Source: Candidatus Leptovillus affinis (GTDB lineage: Bacteria > Chloroflexota > Anaerolineae > Promineifilales > Promineifilaceae). Taken from it: a stretch of DNA of 64,000 nucleotides. This document shows, piece by piece, positions 34,380 to 42,419 of this stretch; the stretch's first letter is position 1, and every line of letters starts with the position of its first letter. The stretch is from the NCBI GenBank assembly GCA_016705235.1, contig JADIYP010000002.1, positions 806,001 through 870,000 on the forward strand, in the 5' to 3' direction. The translations under genes were made by a program, and so were the position numbers. The notes beneath the pieces were generated by a model that saw only the letters and a list, made by a program, of their open reading frames with translations, ran no database searches and was not told where the DNA came from.

Positions 34380-35693
34380 ATGGCTACTGCTCAGGAAACC
34401 ATGCCCGGCGTCCCGGCGCGGGCCAACGAGAAAAACGACGAGTTGACGGCCGTTTCCGGCATCATCAGCCCGGTGGAAATTTTGCGCATCGCCTGGGAAG
34501 GCGTGGTGCGCAACAAAGTGCGCTCGCTGCTCACCATGCTGGGCGTGATCATCGGCGTGGCGGCGGTCATCATCATGATCGCCATCAGCGCCGGCACAGA
34601 AGCGACCATCGCCGACCAGATTGAAGGGCTGGGCACGAATTTGATTTTTATCCAGGCCTCTTTTGGGCGCGGCGGCCCTGGCGGCGGCGGCGACACCGGC
34701 CCCTCGTTGGTGTTTGACGACACGGCCGTAGTGGAAAGTGTAGCCGGGGTGACCGGAACGGCCGTCGACCAGACCAGCGTGCAAAATGTCAAAGCCGACG
34801 GGGCTACCCTCACCGACGTCTCGTTGATGGGCACGACCACCGACTTTCCCTCCGTGCGCGATGTGGCTGTGGCAGACGGCCGTTTCTTCAACCAGACAGA
34901 GGTCGACCGCTCGGCGAAAGTGGCCGTGTTAGGCGCTGGCCTGGCCGCCGACTTGTTCGGCGAAAGCAACCCCATCGGCCAATCAATTACCGTGGGCACA
35001 ACCAAACTGGGTGTGATTGGCGTGGCGGCGGAAAAAGGCGTGGTGGGCAACACCGATTTTGACGCCATGCTCTACGTGCCCATCACTCTGGTCTTCGACA
35101 AGTTCACGCCGACCATGTTCCGCCAGTTTGCCGGCGACCGGGTTCGCCTGATTTATGTGCAGATCGAAGAAGGCGCAGACATGGACGCCGTCATCCAGCA
35201 AATCCAATTGAAGTTGGCCGTGAGCAAGGGCGTCACGGTAGACGAACTGCCGTTTACCATGCAAACGCAGCAAGACATCATCGATACGCAGGGCGCGACG
35301 ACGGCCGCATTTCGCAGCTTGTTGGCCTGGGTGGCCGGCGTTTCGCTCATCGTTGGCGGCATTGGCATCATGAACATTATGCTGGTCAGCGTGACCGAGC
35401 GCACCCGCGAAATTGGCATCCGCCAATCGGTTGGCGCGACGCCCACCGATATTCGGCTGCAATTTCTGACGGAGGCGGTGATGTTGAGTTTGGTAGGCGG
35501 TTTAATCGGCGTGGCGACTGGTGTGGGCGGCTCGATTTTGTTTGGCCTGACCAGCGACATGCGGACCGTCATTGTGCCCAGCTCGATCCTGTTGGCCTTT
35601 GGGTCGGCGGCGTTGGTGGGCATCTTGTTTGGCTTTTTCCCGGCTAACAAAGCCGCGCAGCTCGATCCGATTGAAGCGCTGCGCCACGAATAA
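34380..35693 (+). CDS. MacB/FtsX-type ABC transporter permease
   Basis: The 437-residue protein has a cytoplasmic N-terminal extension of about 35 residues, then helix 1 (SLLTMLGVIIGVAAVIIM) and a large periplasmic domain (about 75-310). Three further helices follow, with GGIGIMNIMLVSVTERTREIGIRQ and PIEALRHE at the C-terminus. This is the typical MacB_PCD plus FtsX architecture. Together with the ATPase and adaptor it should form a mechanotransmission-type exporter. The extension is unusual and carries the TAV encoded by an ACGGCCGT copy. Confidence 0.9.
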   Translation: MATAQETMPGVPARANEKNDELTAVSGIISPVEILRIAWEGVVRNKVRSLLTMLGVIIGVAAVIIMIAISAGTEATIADQIEGLGTNLIFIQASFGRGGPGGGGDTGPSLVFDDTAVVESVAGVTGTAVDQTSVQNVKADGATLTDVSLMGTTTDFPSVRDVAVADGRFFNQTEVDRSAKVAVLGAGLAADLFGESNPIGQSITVGTTKLGVIGVAAEKGVVGNTDFDAMLYVPITLVFDKFTPTMFRQFAGDRVRLIYVQIEEGADMDAVIQQIQLKLAVSKGVTVDELPFTMQTQQDIIDTQGATTAAFRSLLAWVAGVSLIVGGIGIMNIMLVSVTERTREIGIRQSVGATPTDIRLQFLTEAVMLSLVGGLIGVATGVGGSILFGLTSDMRTVIVPSSILLAFGSAALVGILFGFFPANKAAQLDPIEALRHE

Positions 35694-35727
35694 GACCGTA
35701 AGGGTTTGGCTTCAACCCTTAGGGTCT
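35693..35727. repeat. CCCTAAGGG-family hairpin after the permease gene
   Basis: The arms 35693-35706 and 35714-35727 pair with one mismatch. The hairpin begins at the last base of the permease stop codon. Confidence 0.8.
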
Positions 35728-35783
35728 CTTGAATAAAAATCACGCATCACAAATCACGAATCACAAACTTAGAGGTGAACACA

Positions 35784-36734
35784 TTGAAAAACTTAACGCT
35801 TTGGTTGGCACTGTTGATATTCCTGGCCCTGGCGGCCTGTTCTTCTGGCGGAGCCGAAACGGCCGTAACCCCCGCCAATAATACCGAAAATGGGGACACG
35901 GCCGTGTCCCGCCTGAATGAAACCTATGCCGATGCGCTGCCGGTGCAGTCGCAGTTGGCCATCGGCACCTTGCAGTTGGAAACGACCGATCAGGCCGTGG
36001 ACGAGGCGCAGGCCGCCGAACTGCTGCCCCTCTGGCGGGCGGCGCTTAGTCTGGCGCGCAGCGACACGAGCGCGGCTGTGGAAGTAGAGGCCGTCATCAA
36101 TCAGATTCAGGACACCATGACCCCGGCGCAAATGAGCGCCATCGCGGCCATGCAAATTACGTCCGACAGCATGCAGGCCATGATAGCCGATGGCACGCTG
36201 GTATTGGGTCGGGGCGGTTTTGGCGGCGGCAATACTTCTTCCGGACAGACCGGCGGCAGCGCGGGCGTGCCTCCGGCGGGAGATTTCCCGGCGGGCGGCG
36301 GGCCGGGCAGCGGCGGCGGGCCGGGTGGCGGTTTGGGCGGTGATCCCAACGCCATGGCTACGCGGCAAGCGGCGGCAGCCTCCGGCGACAGCGCCGATTT
36401 CGCCACTTTTCAGGCGACATCGCTGACCAATTCGGTCATTCGGCTGTTGGAAACCAAGACAGGCGAGGTGACGGTGGATACTTTTGGCGTGTTTGGCAGC
36501 GCCATTACGGCCGTAGCCCAATCCACCGGTCTAAGCGAAGACGACGTGCGCGCGGCGATGACCGACGGCCAGACCCTGGCCGAGATTTTGGCGGCGAATG
36601 GCGGGGATGTGACGGCCGTGACCGCTGAACTGGCTCAGGCGCTGCAAGATTCGCCCATGCTTCAGGGCCAGGACCCGGAGACGTTTGTGACTGATTTGTT
36701 GAATGGGAGCGCGAACGGCCGTCCTGGCAACTAA
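35784..36734 (+). CDS. Lipoprotein with Gly-rich linker, associated with the efflux locus
   Basis: The protein of about 316 residues has a lipoprotein signal ending FLALAA-C19, an N-terminal helical domain (about 45-140) and a Gly/Pro-rich linker (about 145-195). The C-terminal helical domain carries LSEDDVRAAMTDGQTLAEIL, related to the secreted protein at 31060. TTG 35784 is the best start, since AGAGGTG lies six bases upstream; GTG 35775 overlaps that site. It may be a substrate, chaperone or sensor of the exporter. The family is not recognised. Confidence 0.65.
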   Translation: MKNLTLWLALLIFLALAACSSGGAETAVTPANNTENGDTAVSRLNETYADALPVQSQLAIGTLQLETTDQAVDEAQAAELLPLWRAALSLARSDTSAAVEVEAVINQIQDTMTPAQMSAIAAMQITSDSMQAMIADGTLVLGRGGFGGGNTSSGQTGGSAGVPPAGDFPAGGGPGSGGGPGGGLGGDPNAMATRQAAAASGDSADFATFQATSLTNSVIRLLETKTGEVTVDTFGVFGSAITAVAQSTGLSEDDVRAAMTDGQTLAEILAANGGDVTAVTAELAQALQDSPMLQGQDPETFVTDLLNGSANGRPGN

Positions 36735-36797
36735 ACCCATTGTTTGTTACCCTTGCGGCGCATACGAATTTGCTGGCAGGTAATTTTGCAGTTTGCC

Positions 36798-36828
36798 GAT
36801 TGGACCAATCCTGGCGATTGGTCCAATC
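36798..36828. repeat. Intergenic hairpin, ATTGG/CCAAT family, in the leader of the response regulator
   Basis: The arms 36798-36810 and 36816-36828 are exact complements (GATTGGACCAATC and complement), and each arm is itself nearly symmetric. The hairpin ends 12 bases before ATG 36841 and could affect translation. Confidence 0.8.
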
Positions 36829-36840
36829 GCCGTGAAAATC

Positions 36841-37533
36841 ATGTCAAAGACAATTCTGGTAGTAGATGATAACGAACGACTGCGCACCCTGGTGAAGGCT
36901 TACCTGGGGCAGGAAGGATACAGGGTGGTTACGGCGACCAACGGCCGTGACGCCTTGTTTGTCGCCCGTGAGGAAAAACCGGACCTCATTGTTCTGGACA
37001 TTATGATGCCGGAAATGGACGGCTACGAGTTTATGCGGGTTCATCGCCAGGAACGGCAAACGCCCATCATCCTCCTGACGGCCAAAATAGAGGAAACCGA
37101 TACCTTGTTGGGGCTGGAATTAGGCGCTGATGATTACATTGCCAAGCCGTTTAGTATGCGTGTTTTGGCGGCGCGCATTCGGGCCGTTTTGCGTCGATCG
37201 GGGCAAGACACGCCGCAAGTGGATGTGCTGCGGGTAGCGGATATTACGTTGGACAGAAACGGCCGTCTCGTAAAAGTTGGCGAGCAATTGGTCGATTTGA
37301 CCCCCTCCGAATTTAGCATCCTTGCCACGTTGATGTCTGCGCCCGGTCGGGTGTTTTCCCGGCTGGACCTGTTGGATCGCATTCAGGGAACCGCGTTTGA
37401 AGGTTACGAACGCACCATCGACGTGCATGTGCGTAATCTGCGCGCCAAAATCGAACCGGACCCGCGTAATCCCCGCTATATTGAAACCATTTATGGCGCC
37501 GGCTACCGGCTGGCGACCGACGGAAAACATTAA
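36841..37533 (+). CDS. OmpR-family response regulator
   Basis: The 230-residue protein has a receiver domain (VDD at 8-10, phospho-acceptor D53 in VLDIMMPEMDG, TA at the switch, K in IAKPF). A winged-helix DNA-binding domain follows (DLTPSEFSILATLM, RTIDVHVRNLRAKIEPD, IYGAGYRL). It is followed two bases later by a histidine kinase, its likely partner. The cluster with the efflux genes suggests it controls the exporter. ATG 36841 matches the family start, although the Shine-Dalgarno is weak. Confidence 0.95.
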   Translation: MSKTILVVDDNERLRTLVKAYLGQEGYRVVTATNGRDALFVAREEKPDLIVLDIMMPEMDGYEFMRVHRQERQTPIILLTAKIEETDTLLGLELGADDYIAKPFSMRVLAARIRAVLRRSGQDTPQVDVLRVADITLDRNGRLVKVGEQLVDLTPSEFSILATLMSAPGRVFSRLDLLDRIQGTAFEGYERTIDVHVRNLRAKIEPDPRNPRYIETIYGAGYRLATDGKH

Positions 37534-37535
37534 CC

Positions 37536-38915
37536 ATGCGCACCCTGGCATTTAAATTAACCCTCGCTTTTTTGTTTGTCGGCGCATTAGGGGCGGTGCT
37601 GGTCGCTTTATTTGTCGCCCAACGCACGCAAGCCGGGTTTAACCAATTTTTGTCAGACAGTTTTCAGGCGTCGCTGGCGGCTTCTCTGGTCGATTATTAC
37701 CAGGAAAATGGCAGTTGGGAAGGGGCCAGTCAGCGATTGTTGCAGGTGGATCGGCCGGAGATGCGGCCGCAAGAGCGATTTTTGCCCTGGGCGTTGGTGG
37801 ATGCAGACGGCCGTATCGTCTTTGGCGACCGGCGTTACCAACCCGGCCAGCAGCTAGACAGCCGTACTCTGGACAGTGGGACCCCGCTGATCGTCGATGG
37901 GCAAACGGTTGGCCGGTTGGTGCAGCTGCCCATCGACACTTCACAGGCAAGGCCCTGGTCGCCAGAAGCCAATTTTTTGGCTAATGTCAACGAAGCCATC
38001 TTTTTTAGCCTGCTTGCGGCAATTATCGTGGCTTTGTTGGTTGGCGTGCTGCTGGCGCGCAATATTGCCCGGCCATTACGCGACCTGACACAGGCGACAA
38101 CGGCCGTTGCCCAGGGCAACCTCGGCCTCCAGGTAGACGTGCGCGGCAATGACGAAATCGCCGAGCTAACAACCTCCTTTAATCAGATGAGCCACGATCT
38201 CGCCCTTGCCAGCCGTCAGCGCCGCCAAATGACCGCCGACATCGCCCACGAACTGCGCACGCCCCTGAGCATCATCCTCGGCTACACCGAATCCTTGCGT
38301 GATGGCGTCTTGCCGCCAGACGCCGACACCTTCGACATCCTCCATGACGAGGCGCTGCACCTCAGCCGTCTGGTGCAAGATTTACGCATCCTGTCGCTGG
38401 CCGACGCTGGCGAATTATCATTGTCTTTAGAGCCGGTCACTCCGCTGGAATTGTTAAAAGTCGTTGCTGCCAAATATGCCCATCAGGCGGAACAACAAGG
38501 CGTTATTCTGCGTGTAGCCAACCCTGGTACAGAGCTGCCTCCCTGCCAGATGGATTCTGGGCGCATGGAGCAAGTGCTGGGAAACCTGGTAAGCAATGCC
38601 TTGCGTTACACGTCGCCCAAAGGCGAAATTACCCTGGCGGCAAACCAGACAACGCCTGAGACCATGACCTTGTTTGTGGTGGATGACGGCCAGGGCATTC
38701 CTGCCGCAGACCTGCCCCGGATATTTGATCGCTTCTACAAGGCCGATGCGTCACGCACGGAAAACGGCGAATCGGGCCTGGGGTTAGCCATCGCCCGTTC
38801 CCTGGTGACAATGCATGGTGGGACGATTACTGTCGAGAGCGTACTGGGTTCCGGCACGACTTTTCGGATTGAACTGCCGATAAAAAAAGACCCTAAGGGT
38901 TTCCAAAACCCTTAG
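37536..38915 (+). CDS. Membrane sensor histidine kinase
   Basis: The 459-residue protein has two membrane helices (about 8-30 and 152-175) around a 120-residue extracellular sensor. A HAMP linker (PLRDLTQATTAVAQGNL) precedes the DHp domain with H238 in ADIAHELRTPLS. The ATPase carries N (VSNALRY), G1 (DDGQGIP), F and G2 (SGLGLAIA) boxes. It should phosphorylate the adjacent regulator. The last ten codons (KKDPKGFQNP and stop) are encoded by a CCCTAAGGG spacer hairpin, so the natural end appears to have been replaced. Confidence 0.95.
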   Translation: MRTLAFKLTLAFLFVGALGAVLVALFVAQRTQAGFNQFLSDSFQASLAASLVDYYQENGSWEGASQRLLQVDRPEMRPQERFLPWALVDADGRIVFGDRRYQPGQQLDSRTLDSGTPLIVDGQTVGRLVQLPIDTSQARPWSPEANFLANVNEAIFFSLLAAIIVALLVGVLLARNIARPLRDLTQATTAVAQGNLGLQVDVRGNDEIAELTTSFNQMSHDLALASRQRRQMTADIAHELRTPLSIILGYTESLRDGVLPPDADTFDILHDEALHLSRLVQDLRILSLADAGELSLSLEPVTPLELLKVVAAKYAHQAEQQGVILRVANPGTELPPCQMDSGRMEQVLGNLVSNALRYTSPKGEITLAANQTTPETMTLFVVDDGQGIPAADLPRIFDRFYKADASRTENGESGLGLAIARSLVTMHGGTITVESVLGSGTTFRIELPIKKDPKGFQNP

Positions 38916-38920
38916 GGTCT
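38888..38920. repeat. CCCTAAGGG-family hairpin overlapping the end of the kinase gene
   Basis: The arms 38888-38902 and 38906-38920 are perfect 15-bp complements with a three-base loop. The right arm supplies the TAG stop of the kinase. The A7 run at 38882-38888 would give a T-tract for minus-strand transcripts, so it may also terminate fhs. Confidence 0.8.
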
Positions 38921-38943
38921 TACCAAATTTTCCACTAATTGAC

Positions 38944-40839
38944 TTAGAACAAACCAACAACCTTGCCGGTTTCCGGGTCCAGGTCAACGTCGTAGTAAGC
39001 CGGACGGGTGGGGAGTCCGGGCATGGTGCTCATGGTTCCCAGCAGCGGGTAAAGGAAGCCCGCGCCTACGCTGGCCCGCAAATCCCGAATCGGCACGGTG
39101 AAGCCGGTCGGCGCGCCCTTCAGGTTTGGATCGTGGCTCAGGCTGAGATGTGTTTTGGCCATGCACATAGGCAGCGCATCGAATCCATTTTTGGTGTATA
39201 GGGCGATTTTTTGTTCCGCTTCCTCAGAGTATTCCACTCCATCTGCGCCATACATCTTCTTGGCTATGGTTTCGATTTTCTCTTTGATGCTGAGGTTGAG
39301 CGGGTATAGGAATTCGAAATTGCTGGGCAGCTCGCAGGCAGCCATGACAGCTTTGCCCAGTTCTACTGCGCCAGCGCCGCCTTCGGCCCAGTGATTGGTC
39401 ATCACGGCATCCTGAGCGCCCGCTTCTTTGGCGATGCGGCGGACAACTTCAATTTCGGCGTCGGTATCGTCTTTGAACCGGTTGACGGCGACGACGACGG
39501 GCACACCAAAGCGCACGGCGTTGCGGATGTGGACGCGCAGGTTGCTGCAGCCGGTTTCCAGGAGTTCCAGATTTTCTTCGGTATAGGCGGCGGCTAACGG
39601 CCGTCCCGCCACCACTTTCGGCCCGCCGCCATGCATCTTCAGCGCCCGAATCGTCGCCACAAGTACCACGCAGTTCGGCGCCAGCCCACTGTAGCGGCAT
39701 TTAATGTTGAAGAATTTCTCCATGCCAATGTCTGCGCCAAACCCCGCTTCCGTGAGCACGTAACCATCCTCACCGACCAGCTTCAGGGCAATTTGGTCGG
39801 CCACAATGGAAGAATTGCCGTGAGCAATGTTGGCAAATGGTCCGGCATGGACAAACGCGGCCGTGCCTTCCAATGTCTGCATCAATGTGGGCATGATGGC
39901 ATCTTTCATCAGCACGACCAACGCGCCGCCCATGCCCAGGTCATCGGCCGTAATCGGTTCGCCGGCGCGGTTTGTGCCGATGACCATCCGCCCTAATCGT
40001 TCGCGCATATCGGTCAGATCAGTTGTCAGGGCCAAAATAGCCATGATTTCGCTGGCCACGGCAATATCGTAGCCGGTTTCGCGGGTGAACTTTTCTTCCG
40101 GCCCTTTGCCAATGGTGATGCCGCGTAAATAACGGTCGTTGGTATCGACAACACGCCGCCAGGTGATGCTGTCCGGATCAATGTCCAATCGCACAAATCG
40201 GCTAATTTCTTCCGCCGAGAGTTCGTTGGGATCCGTTTTGTCGATGCCCAATTTGCGCAAACGACGCAGCATAACTGGCGCAAAACTGCGATTACCGACT
40301 TTATCGGGCGGGCATAGACGGTTGAACAGCGATTCATCTGACTGGTAGGATTCATGGTGCATGCGCGTGTCGATGGCTGCGGCCAGCAGGTTGTTGGCCG
40401 CCGAAATCGCGTGAATGTCGCCCGTCAGATGCAGGTTGAAATCTTCCATGGGGATGATCTGGCTGTAGCCGCCGCCGGCCGCGCCCCCTTTAATGCCAAA
40501 GGTGGGTCCCTGGCTGGGTTGGCGTACGCAGGTAAATACTTTCTGATTTAAGTGCGCGCCGAGCGCCTGGCTGAGGCCGACGGTTGTTGTTGTTTTGCCT
40601 TCGCCCAGTGGGGTGGGCGTAATGGCGGTGACCAGTACATATTTGCCGTTGGGTTTGTCGCTCAGCCGATCACGTACGGACAGCTTTACTTTGGCTTTGT
40701 GGGTTCCATAAGGCACCAATTCTTCGGGCAGCAGCCCTGCCTCAGCGGCAATTTGGCTGATTGGCAGCGGTTCGGCCGCCTGAGCAATGTCGATATCGCT
40801 CGGCACAGGGGTGAGTAAGGTTTTTAACTTGTGGGACAT
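38944..40839 (-). CDS. fhs: Formate--tetrahydrofolate ligase
   Basis: The 631-residue enzyme makes 10-formyl-THF from formate, THF and ATP. It has TPTPLGEGKTTTTVGL (P-loop), RQPSQGPTFGIKGGAAGGG, DIHAISAANNLLAAAIDTR, TNRAGEPITADDLGMGGA and PIRDLRASVGAGFLYPL-like segments. The length is that of the long monofunctional form found in Chloroflexota rather than the usual 555-560 residues. ATG 40839 starts MSHKLKTLL; the longer frame to 41058 would overlap the HIT-like gene and lacks homology. GGAG lies 15 bases upstream. It belongs to the folate one-carbon pool and connects to the SAM-cycle genes further right. Confidence 0.95.
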   Translation of the reverse strand: MSHKLKTLLTPVPSDIDIAQAAEPLPISQIAAEAGLLPEELVPYGTHKAKVKLSVRDRLSDKPNGKYVLVTAITPTPLGEGKTTTTVGLSQALGAHLNQKVFTCVRQPSQGPTFGIKGGAAGGGYSQIIPMEDFNLHLTGDIHAISAANNLLAAAIDTRMHHESYQSDESLFNRLCPPDKVGNRSFAPVMLRRLRKLGIDKTDPNELSAEEISRFVRLDIDPDSITWRRVVDTNDRYLRGITIGKGPEEKFTRETGYDIAVASEIMAILALTTDLTDMRERLGRMVIGTNRAGEPITADDLGMGGALVVLMKDAIMPTLMQTLEGTAAFVHAGPFANIAHGNSSIVADQIALKLVGEDGYVLTEAGFGADIGMEKFFNIKCRYSGLAPNCVVLVATIRALKMHGGGPKVVAGRPLAAAYTEENLELLETGCSNLRVHIRNAVRFGVPVVVAVNRFKDDTDAEIEVVRRIAKEAGAQDAVMTNHWAEGGAGAVELGKAVMAACELPSNFEFLYPLNLSIKEKIETIAKKMYGADGVEYSEEAEQKIALYTKNGFDALPMCMAKTHLSLSHDPNLKGAPTGFTVPIRDLRASVGAGFLYPLLGTMSTMPGLPTRPAYYDVDLDPETGKVVGLF

Positions 40840-41011
40840 AGTGGGTTTGTTGTCTCCTATAAATATTGTTAACAAAAATGGTCGCTTTTGTGCGAATATG
40901 TGAAGCTGGTTAGGGGAATATCTCGCTGTTTTCGGTGAGCTGAAGTTGATTAGGAAAAGGCGTGAACATTTGTAATTTGTCTGGCCTATTCCGCCAACTT
41001 GCGCTGCGCGG

Positions 41012-41368
41012 TTATTCGGCCGATAAAATGTGTAATTTGGGGTGTGGAATGGTTTCAAACGCGCCGCAGTGAAATTTTATGCTAAACCCTTGCTGCAAAA
41101 GGGGGTAATTTTCCACCTGAGCCTTTGTGGATTCGATGGCAAAATCAATCAGGTCCAGGAATCTTTCTCTGTCGTCTTGTTTGAGTTCTTCTGTGGTGCC
41201 TGTGTTTTCAAACGTCAGGGCGAGCCAATGGATGGCCGCTTCTGGATGAAGGGTTTCTATCAGGGCAAAGTTTTTGCTTTCGTCTTTGTGGATGATTTTG
41301 CCAGGTTGTTTCCCTTTGATGATGTCATTGAATGGATCTTCCGGCGAAGAAAAAAAATCGATATCCAT
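41012..41368 (-). CDS. HIT-like protein with a reduced histidine motif
   Basis: The 118-residue protein begins EDPFNDIIKGKQPGKIIHKDE and continues FALIETLHPEAAIHWLAL. These match the first strand-helix-strand part of HIT hydrolases (PCIFCKIIxGxIPxxxxYED...; PxHxLVIP). At the end, where HIT proteins have H-x-H-x-H, it has IKFHCGAFETIPHPKLHIL. It may be an inactive or divergent nucleotide-binding HIT relative. AAGGAGG precedes ATG 41368. It is upstream of fhs on the same strand. Confidence 0.6.
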   Translation of the reverse strand: MDIDFFSSPEDPFNDIIKGKQPGKIIHKDESKNFALIETLHPEAAIHWLALTFENTGTTEELKQDDRERFLDLIDFAIESTKAQVENYPLLQQGFSIKFHCGAFETIPHPKLHILSAE

Positions 41369-41474
41369 AAATCTACAAACCTCCTTTGAATTAAGCCGAG
41401 TTGTCTGTGAAAAATGTCACGGAACGGATTGTAACATGGGGGTCAAGAGGCGGTCAACGTCATTGTGAGGGGAT

Positions 41475-41516
41475 GAAAAAAGACCCCCAAAACCGGAGGA
41501 TTTTGGGGGGTCTTTT
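41475..41516. terminator. Strong bidirectional terminator downstream of ferritin
   Basis: AAAAGACCCCCAAAA and TTTTGGGGGGTCTTTT (41477-41492 and 41501-41516) pair around CCGGAGGA. T-runs follow the stem on both strands. It lies 14 bases after the ferritin stop. Confidence 0.85.
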
Positions 41517-41529
41517 AGTGAGTGGTGTT

Positions 41530-42045
41530 TCAGGTGGCGGAATCTGCTTCGCCGGCGGCGTGTTGGGGGTTGCGCCGGACAAAATCTTCGACGAGCAAGA
41601 GGTTGCTGCCGGCGTGTTTGATGGTTTGCAGCAGGGTACTCATGGAGTCGATTTCTTCCACTTGTTCGGTGACAAACCATTGTAAGAAGTTGTTGCTGGT
41701 GTGATCGTTTTCGGCTACGGCCAGGGAAACGAGGTTGTTGATTTCGTCGGTGACGCGCATTTCTTGTTGGAGGGCAAATTGTACGGCGTCGGCCGGTCCG
41801 CCAAATTCGTTGCGCAGGTCGGGGATGCTGGGGATGATGGGTTTAGCGCCGGTTTCGAGCATGAAATGGACGAATTTCATGGCGTGCATGCGTTCTTCTT
41901 CGGATTGGCGATAGAAGAAGCCGGCGAGTTCGGGTAAGGCCATTTCGTCGAAATAGACGGCAATGGCGATGTATTGGGCGGAGGCGCCAAATTCGCTGCG
42001 GAGCTGGGCATTCATGGCGTCTACGAGTTTCGGTTTGATAATCAT
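41530..42045 (-). CDS. Ferritin
   Basis: The 171-residue four-helix protein has the non-heme ferritin pattern: E18 in LRSEFGASAQY, E50/E51 and H54 in SEEERMHAM, and QQEM and TEQVEE later. These give the ferroxidase centre for oxidising and storing iron in a 24-mer shell. GAAAAAAC with AAAGG precedes ATG 42045. No heme-binding methionine could be assigned, so it looks like FtnA rather than bacterioferritin. A strong terminator follows directly. The 374-base upstream spacer should carry its promoter; no clear Fur box was seen. Confidence 0.9.
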   Translation of the reverse strand: MIIKPKLVDAMNAQLRSEFGASAQYIAIAVYFDEMALPELAGFFYRQSEEERMHAMKFVHFMLETGAKPIIPSIPDLRNEFGGPADAVQFALQQEMRVTDEINNLVSLAVAENDHTSNNFLQWFVTEQVEEIDSMSTLLQTIKHAGSNLLLVEDFVRRNPQHAAGEADSAT

Positions 42046-42419
42046 GTTTTTTCCTTTTGGGGTCAGGCTGTGGCGGGGTTAACGGCCGTTCCTCCCTTTC
42101 CATGCAATAGGCGCGTCAACAAAAGGTGAGGGTGGCTCGTGGTCTGCCGCTAACAGCCGGCTATTTTGGTCAATTGGTAAGGTGTTGAAAACCGGTCTAC
42201 TTGTGCGAACATGTTAATTTTATCATAATTTCACGTGTGGTTTGAGTTGGGGAAAATATCTTATGCAGCTCTTATGGAATCGGGGTATGATAACGGCCGT
42301 TAAAAAAATCACCCTGTCTCGCTAACAAATCAATCAATTAGCCGGAATACCGGCTTTCCGCCTACAATAGGGCATATTCATACCGATACAAACCAATCAC
42401 ATAAAAAGAGGTCGTAACC
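42046..42419. promoter_or_regulatory. Divergent promoter region of ferritin and htpG
   Basis: This 374-base spacer lies between divergent genes and has no coding sequence. It includes octamers at 42081 and 42294 and a -10-like TACAAT (42363-42368) 51 bases before htpG. No CIRCE element (TTAGCACTC-N9-GAGTGCTAA) is present, so HrcA control is not indicated. Confidence 0.4.

Noticed and set aside
42046..42419. CIRCE heat-shock operator before htpG
   Set aside because: No TTAGCACTC-N9-GAGTGCTAA or close variant was found in the spacer.
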